From the NCBI GenBank assembly GCA_022775905.1, contig JALFJX010000012.1:1-64000 (forward strand): a DNA stretch of 64,000 nucleotides, given 5' to 3'. Positions 16,448 through 24,951 of the stretch are shown one piece after another (positions within the stretch are counted from its first letter, which is position 1; each line of letters starts with the position of its first letter). The notes under the pieces were generated by a model. The model saw nothing but the letters and a program-made list of their open reading frames with translations, was not told the origin of the DNA and did no database searches. The position numbers were made by a program, and so were the translations under genes. The DNA comes from Methanobrevibacter sp. GTDB taxonomy: Archaea > Methanobacteriota > Methanobacteria > Methanobacteriales > Methanobacteriaceae.

Positions 16448-18265
16448 ATGTCAAGTATGAGTAGTGTTGCAGGATTATCTAAATATATTAAAACCTTACC
16501 AAAAGCTAAGTTCTCAATAATGGGCATGCTCATTATCAGTTTTATCATTGGAAGTACATATTATCTAATAGATTTAAATTCAATGAGTATTTTAGAAAAT
16601 ATTATTGCAGGAGGACTATTTGGCTTAATTGTATTTGGGATTTCATCCATCATGAGTGGGGCATTGAATCAACAAACAATTAGTGTTGTTCATGGAATTA
16701 ACTTAAAAATCAAACATTCAATGTTTTTATCTGCTCTTTCAATGACTATACTTGGAATAATTATAATTATCACAGGCGTAATCTCTCAAATATTACAAGT
16801 AAACCTCTTTTTAAACTCAATGCTATTTGGTTGTGTTTTAATCTATGGATTCAACACATTAGTATTCTGGACTACCTCTAAAGTTAGATTCATAACTGCT
16901 GCAATTACAGGTTTAATTCAACCATTACTCATACTTGCAATGTATACTTTAATTACATTTTTATTCATTGATACAAGCTTTTTAGGTTCTGTTATTTTAC
17001 AAATTACCATAAAAGCAATGATTGCTGCAATAATATTTGTTATGGCAATATATGCATTTATTAAGGTTATTGCATCTCCATTTAAGAAAAATTTAGGAAT
17101 AGGTGTTTTAGATTTATTAAGTCTATTTATTGCCCATATGAATGAAGGATCAAATTCTCTTGAAGGATTATTTGAAAATATGAGTGAAGCTATTGATACC
17201 ATTGTTACCTTTGTTAGTTTTAAAACTGAAAATGGGATAAAAGCATTATTCATATCACCTTCTGTTCATCCAGGACCTTTAGGAGATCTTGGAGGTTCAA
17301 ATATGCCGACTATTTTAGCAAACAAATTTGATCATTTTACAATGGTTGCTCATGGACCATCTACACATGATTTTAACCCAATTGCAGTATCTGAAATTGA
17401 TAAAATTGAAAAATCCGTGAAAGAAGGATTAGAAAAAGTAGAATACGGCCCAAATGCAAGTAAATTTGTGAGACATACTTCTCAAAAAGCAAAAATTGGT
17501 GTTCAATTATTTAATGAAGGTATGGTTATTTTATCAACTTTTGCTCCAGATGCAGTTGATGATATTGAATTTGGTGTGGGATTAACAATGATGACTCAAA
17601 GTAGAAGCCATTGTAATGTTAAAGATTCCATAATTGTAGATTGTAATAATTCATTTACTCCTGAAAGTGGAGAAATTTTACCTGGAAATTCAGAAGTTTT
17701 CCAAATAATTGAGGTTATTGATACAATCGATCCAAATCAAGAAAAACACGAAGTAAAAGTAGGCTGCTATGAAGATAAAATGGAAACACTAGATAAACAT
17801 GAAGGTATCGGAGATAGTGGTATAAAAACAATGATTATTGAAGTTGATAATCAAAGAACAGCATATGTGCTTTTTGACTCAAATAATATGGAAATGGGAT
17901 TCAGACAAGAAATCATTGATGCAGTTAGTGATTTAGAAATAGATGAAATCGAAGTAATGACAACTGATACACATACAGTAAATACACTTTCAAGAGGATA
18001 TAATCCTGTTGGAATTTCAAAAAGACCAGAAATCATAGAGTATGTTAGAATAAGTATAAAAGAAGCAATAAAAGATTTAGAAAAAGTAGAAGTTGGAACT
18101 GGAACTGAAAAAATTAAAAATCTTAACACATTCGGACCAAAAAATTCAACTGAATTAATTTCAACAATTAGTTCAGTAGTTGCCGTGAGTAAAATTATAG
18201 CTCCAGTATTATTGATTACAGCATTATTAATCGCATTTATATGGATATTCTTTGGTGGTTTATAA
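16448..18265 (+). CDS. DUF2070 family membrane protein
   Basis: A 605-residue protein conserved in euryarchaea. Residues 20-210 form about seven transmembrane segments. A large soluble part follows, with the characteristic SVHPGPLGDLGGSN at about 272-285 and HGPSTHDFNP near 305. A final transmembrane segment spans about 578-602. The His- and Asp-containing motifs in the soluble part look like a metal or phosphate site, and a hydrolase activity has been suspected for the family, but the reaction is unknown. It starts at ATG 16448 with no strong ribosome site. TATA-like ATATTAAA words lie upstream. It converges with the next gene, overlapping 6 bp at the ends. Confidence 0.9.
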   Translation: MSSMSSVAGLSKYIKTLPKAKFSIMGMLIISFIIGSTYYLIDLNSMSILENIIAGGLFGLIVFGISSIMSGALNQQTISVVHGINLKIKHSMFLSALSMTILGIIIIITGVISQILQVNLFLNSMLFGCVLIYGFNTLVFWTTSKVRFITAAITGLIQPLLILAMYTLITFLFIDTSFLGSVILQITIKAMIAAIIFVMAIYAFIKVIASPFKKNLGIGVLDLLSLFIAHMNEGSNSLEGLFENMSEAIDTIVTFVSFKTENGIKALFISPSVHPGPLGDLGGSNMPTILANKFDHFTMVAHGPSTHDFNPIAVSEIDKIEKSVKEGLEKVEYGPNASKFVRHTSQKAKIGVQLFNEGMVILSTFAPDAVDDIEFGVGLTMMTQSRSHCNVKDSIIVDCNNSFTPESGEILPGNSEVFQIIEVIDTIDPNQEKHEVKVGCYEDKMETLDKHEGIGDSGIKTMIIEVDNQRTAYVLFDSNNMEMGFRQEIIDAVSDLEIDEIEVMTTDTHTVNTLSRGYNPVGISKRPEIIEYVRISIKEAIKDLEKVEVGTGTEKIKNLNTFGPKNSTELISTISSVVAVSKIIAPVLLITALLIAFIWIFFGGL

Positions 18266-18532
18266 ATAAACTGTAAAAAGAGTATATGCTATAACCCATA
18301 CAAAATAGAATGGTGCGATTCCATCCCATAACCATTGGGAAAATCCTGAAATCTCATCACCAGCCATTTTTTGACAAGCTTGGCCAATGAAATACAATAC
18401 GATTAGTGCAATGAAGAATGCAAAAACATCATTCTTAAATCCGAACCAACCTAATGATAAAGCGGCAGAAATAAGAGAAGCAAATAAAGCTGCGACAACA
18501 TGAATACTTGTGATTTTAATAGTTGTGTCCAT
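18260..18532 (-). CDS. Small membrane protein, 90 aa (DUF5379-like)
   Basis: This protein has three predicted transmembrane helices (about 10-30, 35-55 and 68-88). Between the second and third is a conserved-looking polar loop, CQKMAGDEISGFSQWLWDG. The composition matches a small protein family that I recall in Methanobacteria as DUF5379. That name is from memory and not certain. A GGAGGATATCA element (minus strand) precedes the ATG at 18532, supporting the start. The gene is single, divergent from the NFACT gene and convergent with the DUF2070 gene. Function unknown; no catalytic residues are evident. Confidence 0.72.
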   Translation of the reverse strand: MDTTIKITSIHVVAALFASLISAALSLGWFGFKNDVFAFFIALIVLYFIGQACQKMAGDEISGFSQWLWDGIAPFYFVWVIAYTLFTVYL

Positions 18533-18616
18533 TGATATCCTCCGTTAAATTAAATATATTAATATAATTTTAGTGAGTTATAATATATTAAGGTATTGAT
18601 AAAAAAGGTGTTAATA

Positions 18617-20626
18617 ATGAAATCTATGTCCAATGTAGACATTTATACAATAAGTGATGAATTAAATAATTTATTAAGTGGTGCTAGAGTAGATAAATCA
18701 TTCCAACCTACAAGTGATATTGTAGTAATGAGATTCCATGTTCCTGGAACTGGTAGAATCGATTTAGTAATGCAATGCGGTTCTAGAATACACACTAGCC
18801 AATATCCTCTTGAAAATCCAACTACACCACCGTCATTTCCAATGCTTTTAAGAAAAAGAATTAAAGGAGCACATGTTGAAAGCATTAAACAACATAATTT
18901 TGATCGTGTAATTGAAATTAAAGTTAAAAAGGATAAATATTACACAATAATTGTTGAATTATTTGATAAAGGAAATATAATTCTTTTAGATGATGAAAAT
19001 AATATTATCCAACCATTAAAAAGAAAGCAATTAAGTGCAAGAGATATTAGTTCTAAAAAAGAATACAAATTCCCCGAAGAGCGAGGAATGAATCCTATCA
19101 CAGTTACTGAAGAAGAATTAAAGGAATTATTTGAAAATACTGAAAGTGATGTTGTAAGAACACTTGCAATGAATGGACTTGGAAGCTTATATGCAGAAGA
19201 AATTATTCAAAGAGCAAATAACACTATTGACATTGATAAAAATACACCTACTTCACAATTAACTGATAATCAAATCACAGAAATCTACAAAAGCCTTAGA
19301 GATTTATTTGATAATCTTAAAGAAGGATCAATAAAACCTCAAATTGTAAAAAAGGATACCAAAGAAGATGTTATTCCATTAGACCTTGTTAACTACAATG
19401 ACTTCGAAAAAACATTATACAAAGATTTCAATGAAGCCTGTGATGAATTCTATTCCAAAAAAGTAAACACCAGCATAAAAAATGTAAAAGAAGCGGCTTG
19501 GAATAAAAAGGTTAAGAAGTTTGAAAAAAGATTAAATTTACAACAAGAAACACTCGATAATTTTGCAAAGACAATTGAAGATAGTCAACATAAAGGAGAG
19601 GTTATTTATTCTAATTACTCTTCCATTGAAAACATCCTAAATGTTGTTAACTCAGCAAGGAATAAGGACTACTCTTTCAAAGATATTGGAAAAATATTGA
19701 AAAAAGCTAAAAAAGATGGTATGGCGGAAGCTCAAATTTATGAATCAATTGATAAATTAGGTGTTTTAACTTTAAATATTGATGATACTTCATTAATCAT
19801 GGACCCAAAATTAACAATACCAGAAAATGCTGAAGCATACTATGAAAAAGCTAAAAAAGCAAAAAGAAAAACAAAAGGTGCATTAATAGCTATTGAAAAT
19901 ACCAAAAAACAACTTGAAAAAATCAGATCTAAAAAAGACATAGCTATGGAACAAGTTTCAGTACCTAAAAAAAGAGTTAAGAAAAATCTTAAATGGTATG
20001 AAAAACTTAGATGGTTCATTAGCTCAGATAATATTCTAGTTGTTGGCGGACGTGATGCAAACAGTAACGAAATGGTTGTGAAAAAATATTTAGAGCCAAA
20101 TGACATTTACTTACACGCAGATATACATGGTGCAAGTTCAACAACAATAAAATTAAATGGTGGAGAATTAACTGAAAATGTCATTAAAGAATCAGGTGAA
20201 TTTGCAGCTTCATTTTCATCTGCTTGGTCAATGGGATTCACAACACAGGACGTATTTTGGGTCAATCCAGACCAAGTTACAAAGACACCTGAAGCAGGGG
20301 AATTTTTAGCAAAAGGGTCATTTGTAATAAGGGGTCACCGCAACTACATAAGAAGTGCAAGAGTAAAATTAGCAATTGGTATTGTTGATTATGAAGGTAA
20401 AAGAATAATGGCAGGACCAGTTGAAGCACTTGAAGCACATTGCGAAAATTATGTTGTGTTAAAACCAGGTTTTACAAAAAAAGAAGCAATAGCTAAAAAA
20501 ATATTGCATAAAATAAATGAAGATGATTTACTAACCCTTGATGATATCATAAGAGTATTACCATCTGGAAAATGCGATATCGACGAGGAATATCATCTAA
20601 GAAAAAAATATGAAAAAAATAATTAA
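18617..20626 (+). CDS. rqcH: RqcH/NFACT family ribosome-associated quality control protein
   Basis: A 669-residue protein homologous to bacterial RqcH/FbpA and eukaryotic Rqc2. The NFACT-N domain carries the conserved Asp96-Arg97 (NFDRVIEI) needed in relatives for tail synthesis. A central coiled coil (about 300-460) follows, and then an NFACT-R domain with GGRDANSNE, DIYLHADIHGAS and GHRNYIRSA. It binds stalled 50S subunits with peptidyl-tRNA and recruits tRNA for C-terminal tailing. I choose ATG 18617 because AAAAAGGTG lies 6 nt before it. An upstream ATG at 18596 lacks such a site. It overlaps the end of the UPF0173 gene by 4 bp, tail to tail. Confidence 0.9.
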   Translation: MKSMSNVDIYTISDELNNLLSGARVDKSFQPTSDIVVMRFHVPGTGRIDLVMQCGSRIHTSQYPLENPTTPPSFPMLLRKRIKGAHVESIKQHNFDRVIEIKVKKDKYYTIIVELFDKGNIILLDDENNIIQPLKRKQLSARDISSKKEYKFPEERGMNPITVTEEELKELFENTESDVVRTLAMNGLGSLYAEEIIQRANNTIDIDKNTPTSQLTDNQITEIYKSLRDLFDNLKEGSIKPQIVKKDTKEDVIPLDLVNYNDFEKTLYKDFNEACDEFYSKKVNTSIKNVKEAAWNKKVKKFEKRLNLQQETLDNFAKTIEDSQHKGEVIYSNYSSIENILNVVNSARNKDYSFKDIGKILKKAKKDGMAEAQIYESIDKLGVLTLNIDDTSLIMDPKLTIPENAEAYYEKAKKAKRKTKGALIAIENTKKQLEKIRSKKDIAMEQVSVPKKRVKKNLKWYEKLRWFISSDNILVVGGRDANSNEMVVKKYLEPNDIYLHADIHGASSTTIKLNGGELTENVIKESGEFAASFSSAWSMGFTTQDVFWVNPDQVTKTPEAGEFLAKGSFVIRGHRNYIRSARVKLAIGIVDYEGKRIMAGPVEALEAHCENYVVLKPGFTKKEAIAKKILHKINEDDLLTLDDIIRVLPSGKCDIDEEYHLRKKYEKNN

Positions 20627-21342
20627 TCCTGATAATCTTCAGGATTATATTCAAAATATTCATCAGGATTCATAACCACAATATCAATATTAGGGTTAAA
20701 CTGACTTACAAAATTGGCAAAAATTGCCGGATCTTGTTCTATTGGTGGAAATGTATTGTAATGCATCGGAATAACTACTTTTGGATTCATCCACATAGTA
20801 GCTAAAGCCGCTTCAAAAGGACCCATAGTAAATTTATCACCAATAGGCACCATTACCACATCAGGTTTATATAATGCACCAATAATATCTTTCATATCAC
20901 CAAATAACCCAGTATCACCACAATGATATATTTTAGTTCCATCTTCAAAAGTTATTAAAAAGCTTGCAGCAGTTCCACCAGGAACAGTTTCTTCAACAAT
21001 ATCAATGTCAGAAGAATGTTTAGCTTCAAGCATTGTGAATTTAATGTTTCTATATATGAAAGAACCACCGATATTAACACCAATATTCCTAATTCCTTGT
21101 TTTGCTAAAAAGAGTGAAATTTCGTGAATACATGCAATAGGAGCATTAGTACTATTGGATATTTCTAGAGCATCACCAAAATGGTCAGAATGACCATGAG
21201 TAAGCAAGATGATATCTGGATTTAATTCTTCCACAGGAACTTGACAAACCGGATTATTACTAATGAATGGATCAATTAAAATTCTAACATTATCATCACT
21301 GATTATTTCAAATGCTGAATGACCTAACCATCTTATTTCCAT
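20623..21342 (-). CDS. UPF0173 metal-dependent hydrolase (metallo-beta-lactamase fold)
   Basis: A 239-residue protein. The dinuclear zinc motif HGHSDH is at 49-54, with a further His in AKHSSD (about 113), Asp in HCGDTGLF (about 147) and His in PMHYNTFPP (about 198). This matches the length and motif order of UPF0173 proteins, which are cytosolic metal-dependent hydrolases of unknown substrate. It starts 1 bp into the stop of the upstream membrane protein gene (21342 shared), so the two are translationally coupled. Confidence 0.9.
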   Translation of the reverse strand: MEIRWLGHSAFEIISDDNVRILIDPFISNNPVCQVPVEELNPDIILLTHGHSDHFGDALEISNSTNAPIACIHEISLFLAKQGIRNIGVNIGGSFIYRNIKFTMLEAKHSSDIDIVEETVPGGTAASFLITFEDGTKIYHCGDTGLFGDMKDIIGALYKPDVVMVPIGDKFTMGPFEAALATMWMNPKVVIPMHYNTFPPIEQDPAIFANFVSQFNPNIDIVVMNPDEYFEYNPEDYQD

Positions 21343-22496
21343 TAAGCAGATCCCCCAACAGATCCCATAATAATATTTTCATCCAGATTAGATGCAATAT
21401 TCCAAGTTTTTTCGAAACTAGCACGAATATTTGAAATGGAATTTCTATCATCATATATTGCACCATATTCAACATCATTTTGACCTTCAGAAATAATCAT
21501 TGCATGAGAATCATCAGTAATCAAATTGACTGTGTGAACTTTAGGCACAGTTTTAATGTGAACTCCTTGTTTTAAGAGAGATGAAATCAAGAACATGTAA
21601 GACATGTCTGATGTATCAAATTCATCAATAATTACTCTAGAATAACTAGTAGGAACATGAGATAAAAACCTATCTGATAAAACAGATAAGGAAGGGATTT
21701 CCAACATCATCTCTTTATTAACATTAACTGCTAATTGATCAAAAGCTTCTTGTGAAGTTATCACTTCATCATTGCAAATAATATGACTGTTAAGTGATTT
21801 TGGTACAGGCAAGCTTTCAGGATCATTAATGTCAATTTTAATATCCCTAGGAGCGGAAACTTCAGGAGTAACTAATCTAGGAGCAGCAATAACTTCTTCT
21901 TCGATAGGAGTTGGCTCTTCTAAAGCACGTCTAATTTCATCAGATTTATCAGTTTCCACAACAAATGGTGGAACTTCTTCATCAAAATAATCAGATTGAC
22001 GTTTTTTAGGAGCTCTAGTAACTTTCAATGGTCTTCCATAATTTGGAGTGAAAACCAATTGTTTATCCAAGTCCACTTCTTTTTCTTCTCTTGGAACCAC
22101 TCTCAATACTGCTTTAGGATTATCTTCTAAAGAACTACCATAATATTCACTAGGAGTTGAATCATCATAGTCTTCAATGACTAAATCTTCATACTCATCA
22201 TCATTAAAATCATTATAATCACGACGAATTTTTAATGGTCCTTCATTACCAGTATTTCTTTTATCAAAACTGGAATTACCTTCTTTAGACTCTAAAAATT
22301 CTTTAATTTTATTTGTTGTCCTATCCGCATTAGATTCAACAAAATAGCTGATAATCATGATTATCCCAACAACCGCAATGATTAAACCAACTACTAATAA
22401 AATATCTACTAAATTATACACACTTGTCTCATACGCTATGAGAACACCAACTACAAGTAAAATAAAACCTGAAACTAATTTTATTGTATTTCCCAC
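21342..22496 (-). CDS. Two-TM protein with acidic linker and C-terminal effector-like domain
   Basis: Two N-terminal transmembrane helices (about 7-24 and 31-53) are followed by a long acidic, disordered linker (60-220, rich in Asp, Glu and Pro). A folded C-terminal domain (230-384) contains YSRVIIDEFDTSDMSYMFL and VNLITDDSHAMIISEG. That pattern resembles the ligand- or phospholipase-D-like regulatory domain found in archaeal TrmB/FilR1-type regulators, but here it is tethered to the membrane and has no HTH. I infer a membrane-bound sensor or adaptor. The ATG at 22496 has a weak site (GTGAAATC). It is coupled to the downstream hydrolase by a 1-bp overlap. Confidence 0.72.
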   Translation of the reverse strand: MGNTIKLVSGFILLVVGVLIAYETSVYNLVDILLVVGLIIAVVGIIMIISYFVESNADRTTNKIKEFLESKEGNSSFDKRNTGNEGPLKIRRDYNDFNDDEYEDLVIEDYDDSTPSEYYGSSLEDNPKAVLRVVPREEKEVDLDKQLVFTPNYGRPLKVTRAPKKRQSDYFDEEVPPFVVETDKSDEIRRALEEPTPIEEEVIAAPRLVTPEVSAPRDIKIDINDPESLPVPKSLNSHIICNDEVITSQEAFDQLAVNVNKEMMLEIPSLSVLSDRFLSHVPTSYSRVIIDEFDTSDMSYMFLISSLLKQGVHIKTVPKVHTVNLITDDSHAMIISEGQNDVEYGAIYDDRNSISNIRASFEKTWNIASNLDENIIMGSVGGSA

Positions 22497-22692
22497 GATT
22501 TCACCCTTATAAATTTTTAATCACTCTATATTTAACTATTATATAATTATCTAAATAACTATTTATAAACCTAATGGAAAAAAACACGAAAATGGTTCGA
22601 GAAAAAATGAAAAAAAGAACTCTGTATTACTTTTTTATAAAATAGTAATATTAATATAGTAAAAAATCTAACTTAAAAACTGGTGAAAAAAC

Positions 22693-22899
22693 ATGCAAAT
22701 TATGAAACAATTCATTAACGAAAATTCAGGACAAGGAGCAGCAGAATATATTTTGCTCTTCGGAGGAGTACTTGTAATTGCATTGCTAGCTTTAACCATA
22801 TACAGATCATATATGGAAACAAGTGACGTCAGCCTAAAAGCTAAAGATGACATAATAGATGTTAGAAACACAATACTTGACAATAGAACACATGTTTAA
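22693..22899 (+). CDS. Class III signal-peptide pilin-like protein
   Basis: A 68-residue protein with a class III (EppA-type) prepilin signal. A short charged N-terminus is followed by SGQGAAEYILLFGGVLVIALLAL, read here as QGAAEY and then a hydrophobic helix (residues about 14-36). The Q-x-x-x-E rule of DUF361 pilins is met, and cleavage would leave the Gln-first mature pilin. The rest is short and helical, so it is a minor or very small pilin. GGTGA lies 6 nt before the ATG. The stop overlaps the start of the next pilin gene. Confidence 0.83.
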   Translation: MQIMKQFINENSGQGAAEYILLFGGVLVIALLALTIYRSYMETSDVSLKAKDDIIDVRNTILDNRTHV

Positions 22900-23074
22900 A
22901 AAAGAAATTGACAATAAAGGACAAGGGAGTGCCGAGTTAATTTTAATAATAGGAGGTTTAATAGTTATTGTACTAATAATATCAGGTTACATTTCCAATA
23001 TAACCGAAAAAACACAAACAAATTTACATAATTTGTTAAAAATAGAAAGAGAGTTTTTAATAAATAAAATATAA
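22892..23074 (+). CDS. Second class III signal-peptide pilin-like protein
   Basis: A 60-residue protein: FKKEIDNKGQGSAELILIIG leads into a hydrophobic helix ending near residue 31. It has the same Q-x-x-x-E layout (QGSAE) as the neighbour. I choose ATG 22892, which overlaps the upstream stop (ATGTTTAA) and gives a normal short positive N-terminus. An ATG at 22859 would add an implausible leader. There is no separate ribosome site, so translation is probably coupled. The two together would form a short surface filament or pseudopilus. The prepilin peptidase and assembly ATPase are not in this window. Confidence 0.8.
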   Translation: MFKKEIDNKGQGSAELILIIGGLIVIVLIISGYISNITEKTQTNLHNLLKIEREFLINKI

Positions 23075-23096
23075 ATAGAGAGACAAACTCTCTATT
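23074..23096. terminator. Bidirectional hairpin between pilins and polyferredoxin
   Basis: AATAGAGAG (23074-23082) and CTCTCTATT (23088-23096) form a perfect 9-bp stem with a 5-nt loop. It overlaps the stop codons of both convergent genes. It can serve as terminator or barrier for both. Confidence 0.55.
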
Positions 23097-24102
23097 TTCC
23101 AACTAATGTTGAATTCAAAATTTCATTCCAAGATTCGGAGTTAATATTTTCTAAATTCAAATCAGTTCTTGTTAAAATTCTAATATTCTGTGGACATGCT
23201 TTTACACAAGCACCACATAAATTACAGAAAGATAAATCAGTTACAGATTTTCCATCAACAATTGAAACTGCATTACATGGACAGACATCTTGACAAGCAT
23301 GACAAGAATCTCCTTTACATAATTTATCTTCAGTTTCAACTAATTCTAATTTACCATTAAATGGTTTAGTTATATCAATTGCATCAACTGGACAAACCTC
23401 AGAACACCATGAACAATATACACATGAACCTTCTAAAATCATTACATCTCCAGTAATTTCTGGAACTTCAATTTCTTCTCTTAACATACAAGTAGAACAA
23501 ATTTGTTTAATAGCACCTTCAGGACAAACTCTTTTACAAACGCCACAGAAGATACATTTAGAAGTATCCACATCAATAAAGTTATTTAATTTATCTACAG
23601 ATGAAGTAGGAATATTTTTAATTGTAATCGCTTCAGCAGGACACATATCTGCACAAAAAGAACAATATATACAATCATCCTCATTTATTTCAATTTCACC
23701 TCTAACCAAATCAGCAGGTTTAGGAAGAGTTCTTTCGAAAATTATTGCATCACTAGGGCAAACACGATGACATTTTCCACAATACATACATTCTTCATCA
23801 TCAACAACAGTTCCTTTATTCCAAACAGGATAAGAGTCTACTTTTTTGATATCTTCCCCATCAACAGATAATGATAATGCATCAAACGGACAAGCAATAG
23901 AACATAATCCACAGAACACACATGAATCTGCTTTAACAGAAATTAAATCCATTTCAATTAATCCACGTGCAATAGGAACAATAGGCCCTAATCTTAAAGA
24001 AGAAGTTGGACAAACATCCGCACAAATTCCACAACCAACACAATTTACATCATTATATGATAAATTACGATGTTCTTCACCATTTCTTTCTATATTAAAC
24101 AT
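23092..24102 (-). CDS. Polyferredoxin with eight [4Fe-4S] clusters (FwdF-like)
   Basis: Eight cysteine motifs are visible: CVGCGICADVCP, CVFCGLCSIACP, CMYCGKCHRVCP, CIYCSFCADMCP, CIFCGVCKRVCP, CVYCSWCSEVCP, a variant CKGDSCHACQDVCP and CNLCGACVKACP. The number and the length of about 337 residues match the FwdF polyferredoxin of formylmethanofuran dehydrogenase better than the 12-cluster MvhB type. No other fwd gene is here, so the role could be electron transfer to another enzyme. The start at 24102 is preceded by GAGGGATATT. ATG 24114, overlapping the ferredoxin stop as ATGA, is also possible. It is cotranscribed with the ferredoxin. Confidence 0.82.
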   Translation of the reverse strand: MFNIERNGEEHRNLSYNDVNCVGCGICADVCPTSSLRLGPIVPIARGLIEMDLISVKADSCVFCGLCSIACPFDALSLSVDGEDIKKVDSYPVWNKGTVVDDEECMYCGKCHRVCPSDAIIFERTLPKPADLVRGEIEINEDDCIYCSFCADMCPAEAITIKNIPTSSVDKLNNFIDVDTSKCIFCGVCKRVCPEGAIKQICSTCMLREEIEVPEITGDVMILEGSCVYCSWCSEVCPVDAIDITKPFNGKLELVETEDKLCKGDSCHACQDVCPCNAVSIVDGKSVTDLSFCNLCGACVKACPQNIRILTRTDLNLENINSESWNEILNSTLVGK

Positions 24103-24110
24103 AATATCCC

Positions 24111-24302
24111 TCATGCTTTAGATATAGCTTGATTTGGACAGTTTTGGATACAAAGGTCACATTCATCACAGTTTTCAGGGACAATTGCTACATCCCCATC
24201 TTTTTCAATGATTGCACCTTGCTCACAAAGTTTAATACATAATCCTTGTACTGGACAATCTTGGATATGTCCACATAAATCAGAATCAATTTTTACTGCC
24301 AT
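24111..24302 (-). CDS. Small 2[4Fe-4S] ferredoxin-like protein
   Basis: A 63-residue protein. The second cluster motif is standard (CDECDLCIQNCP). The first is spread out: CGHIQDCPVQGLCIKLC, that is C-x5-C-x5-C-x3-C. This wide first motif is seen in some methanogen ferredoxins of the FwdG/FwdE type and may alter redox potential. The ATG at 24302 is preceded by GAGGTGATTAT, a strong site. It overlaps or abuts the polyferredoxin gene and likely delivers electrons to it. Confidence 0.85.
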   Translation of the reverse strand: MAVKIDSDLCGHIQDCPVQGLCIKLCEQGAIIEKDGDVAIVPENCDECDLCIQNCPNQAISKA

Positions 24303-24389
24303 ATAATCACCTCAAAAATATACATAAATATGTTATGTAATTAATTATATATCGACATGTATTAATAAACATATCGATATGATTTTCGA

Positions 24390-24848
24390 TTATTCAACAA
24401 CATTCCCATTTTGATTAATCTCACCACGCCTAATTCGTGTTGAAGATATAGGATTTCCATCATAAGCTAGTACAAAACTTACTACAACAATATCAATAGG
24501 ATCCATGCCTTTTGAAACTCTAATCTTATTAATTTCAACTGCAGTAGGTTCAGTTTCTTCACTGACAACAATAGCTTCAAATTCAGCATCATGAATTGTG
24601 GTCCCATATGGATCATTTAATGGAATCACAACAAAATCAGATTTATCAGCAAAAAAAGACCTTAAATTACTCATTCTCTCTTTACAAGAATCAATATCTC
24701 CCTTCAATCCCCCAAAAGCATCAGAAGTAACACCAATCTCAACCCTGTTACCTAATTCAAAAGCAGTTGATAATAATTTTTTGTGTCCATCGTGAAATTT
24801 ATCAAAAGTTCCACCAACAGCCACTTTATCATATTTCTTAGAATTCAT
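24390..24848 (-). CDS. coaD: Archaeal phosphopantetheine adenylyltransferase
   Basis: A 152-residue nucleotidyltransferase. The T/HxGH signature is in GGTFDKFHDGHKKLL (about 12-26; HDGH), and the second signature, ISSTRIRRGEI, lies near the C-terminus (about 134-144). Archaeal CoaD joins 4'-phosphopantetheine and ATP to dephospho-CoA in coenzyme A synthesis. The length and motif spacing are typical of archaeal, not bacterial, enzymes. The ATG at 24848 follows AGGACAATATT. The gene stands alone between the ferredoxin operon and the surface protein. Confidence 0.9.
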   Translation of the reverse strand: MNSKKYDKVAVGGTFDKFHDGHKKLLSTAFELGNRVEIGVTSDAFGGLKGDIDSCKERMSNLRSFFADKSDFVVIPLNDPYGTTIHDAEFEAIVVSEETEPTAVEINKIRVSKGMDPIDIVVVSFVLAYDGNPISSTRIRRGEINQNGNVVE

Positions 24849-24951
24849 AATATTGTCCTAATAGTTTGTAAATAACTATTTATCAGAACTATTATAAAAA
24901 ATGATGGCTATAAAAAAATAAAATTTTAAAAAAAAAAATAAAAATAGTTAA

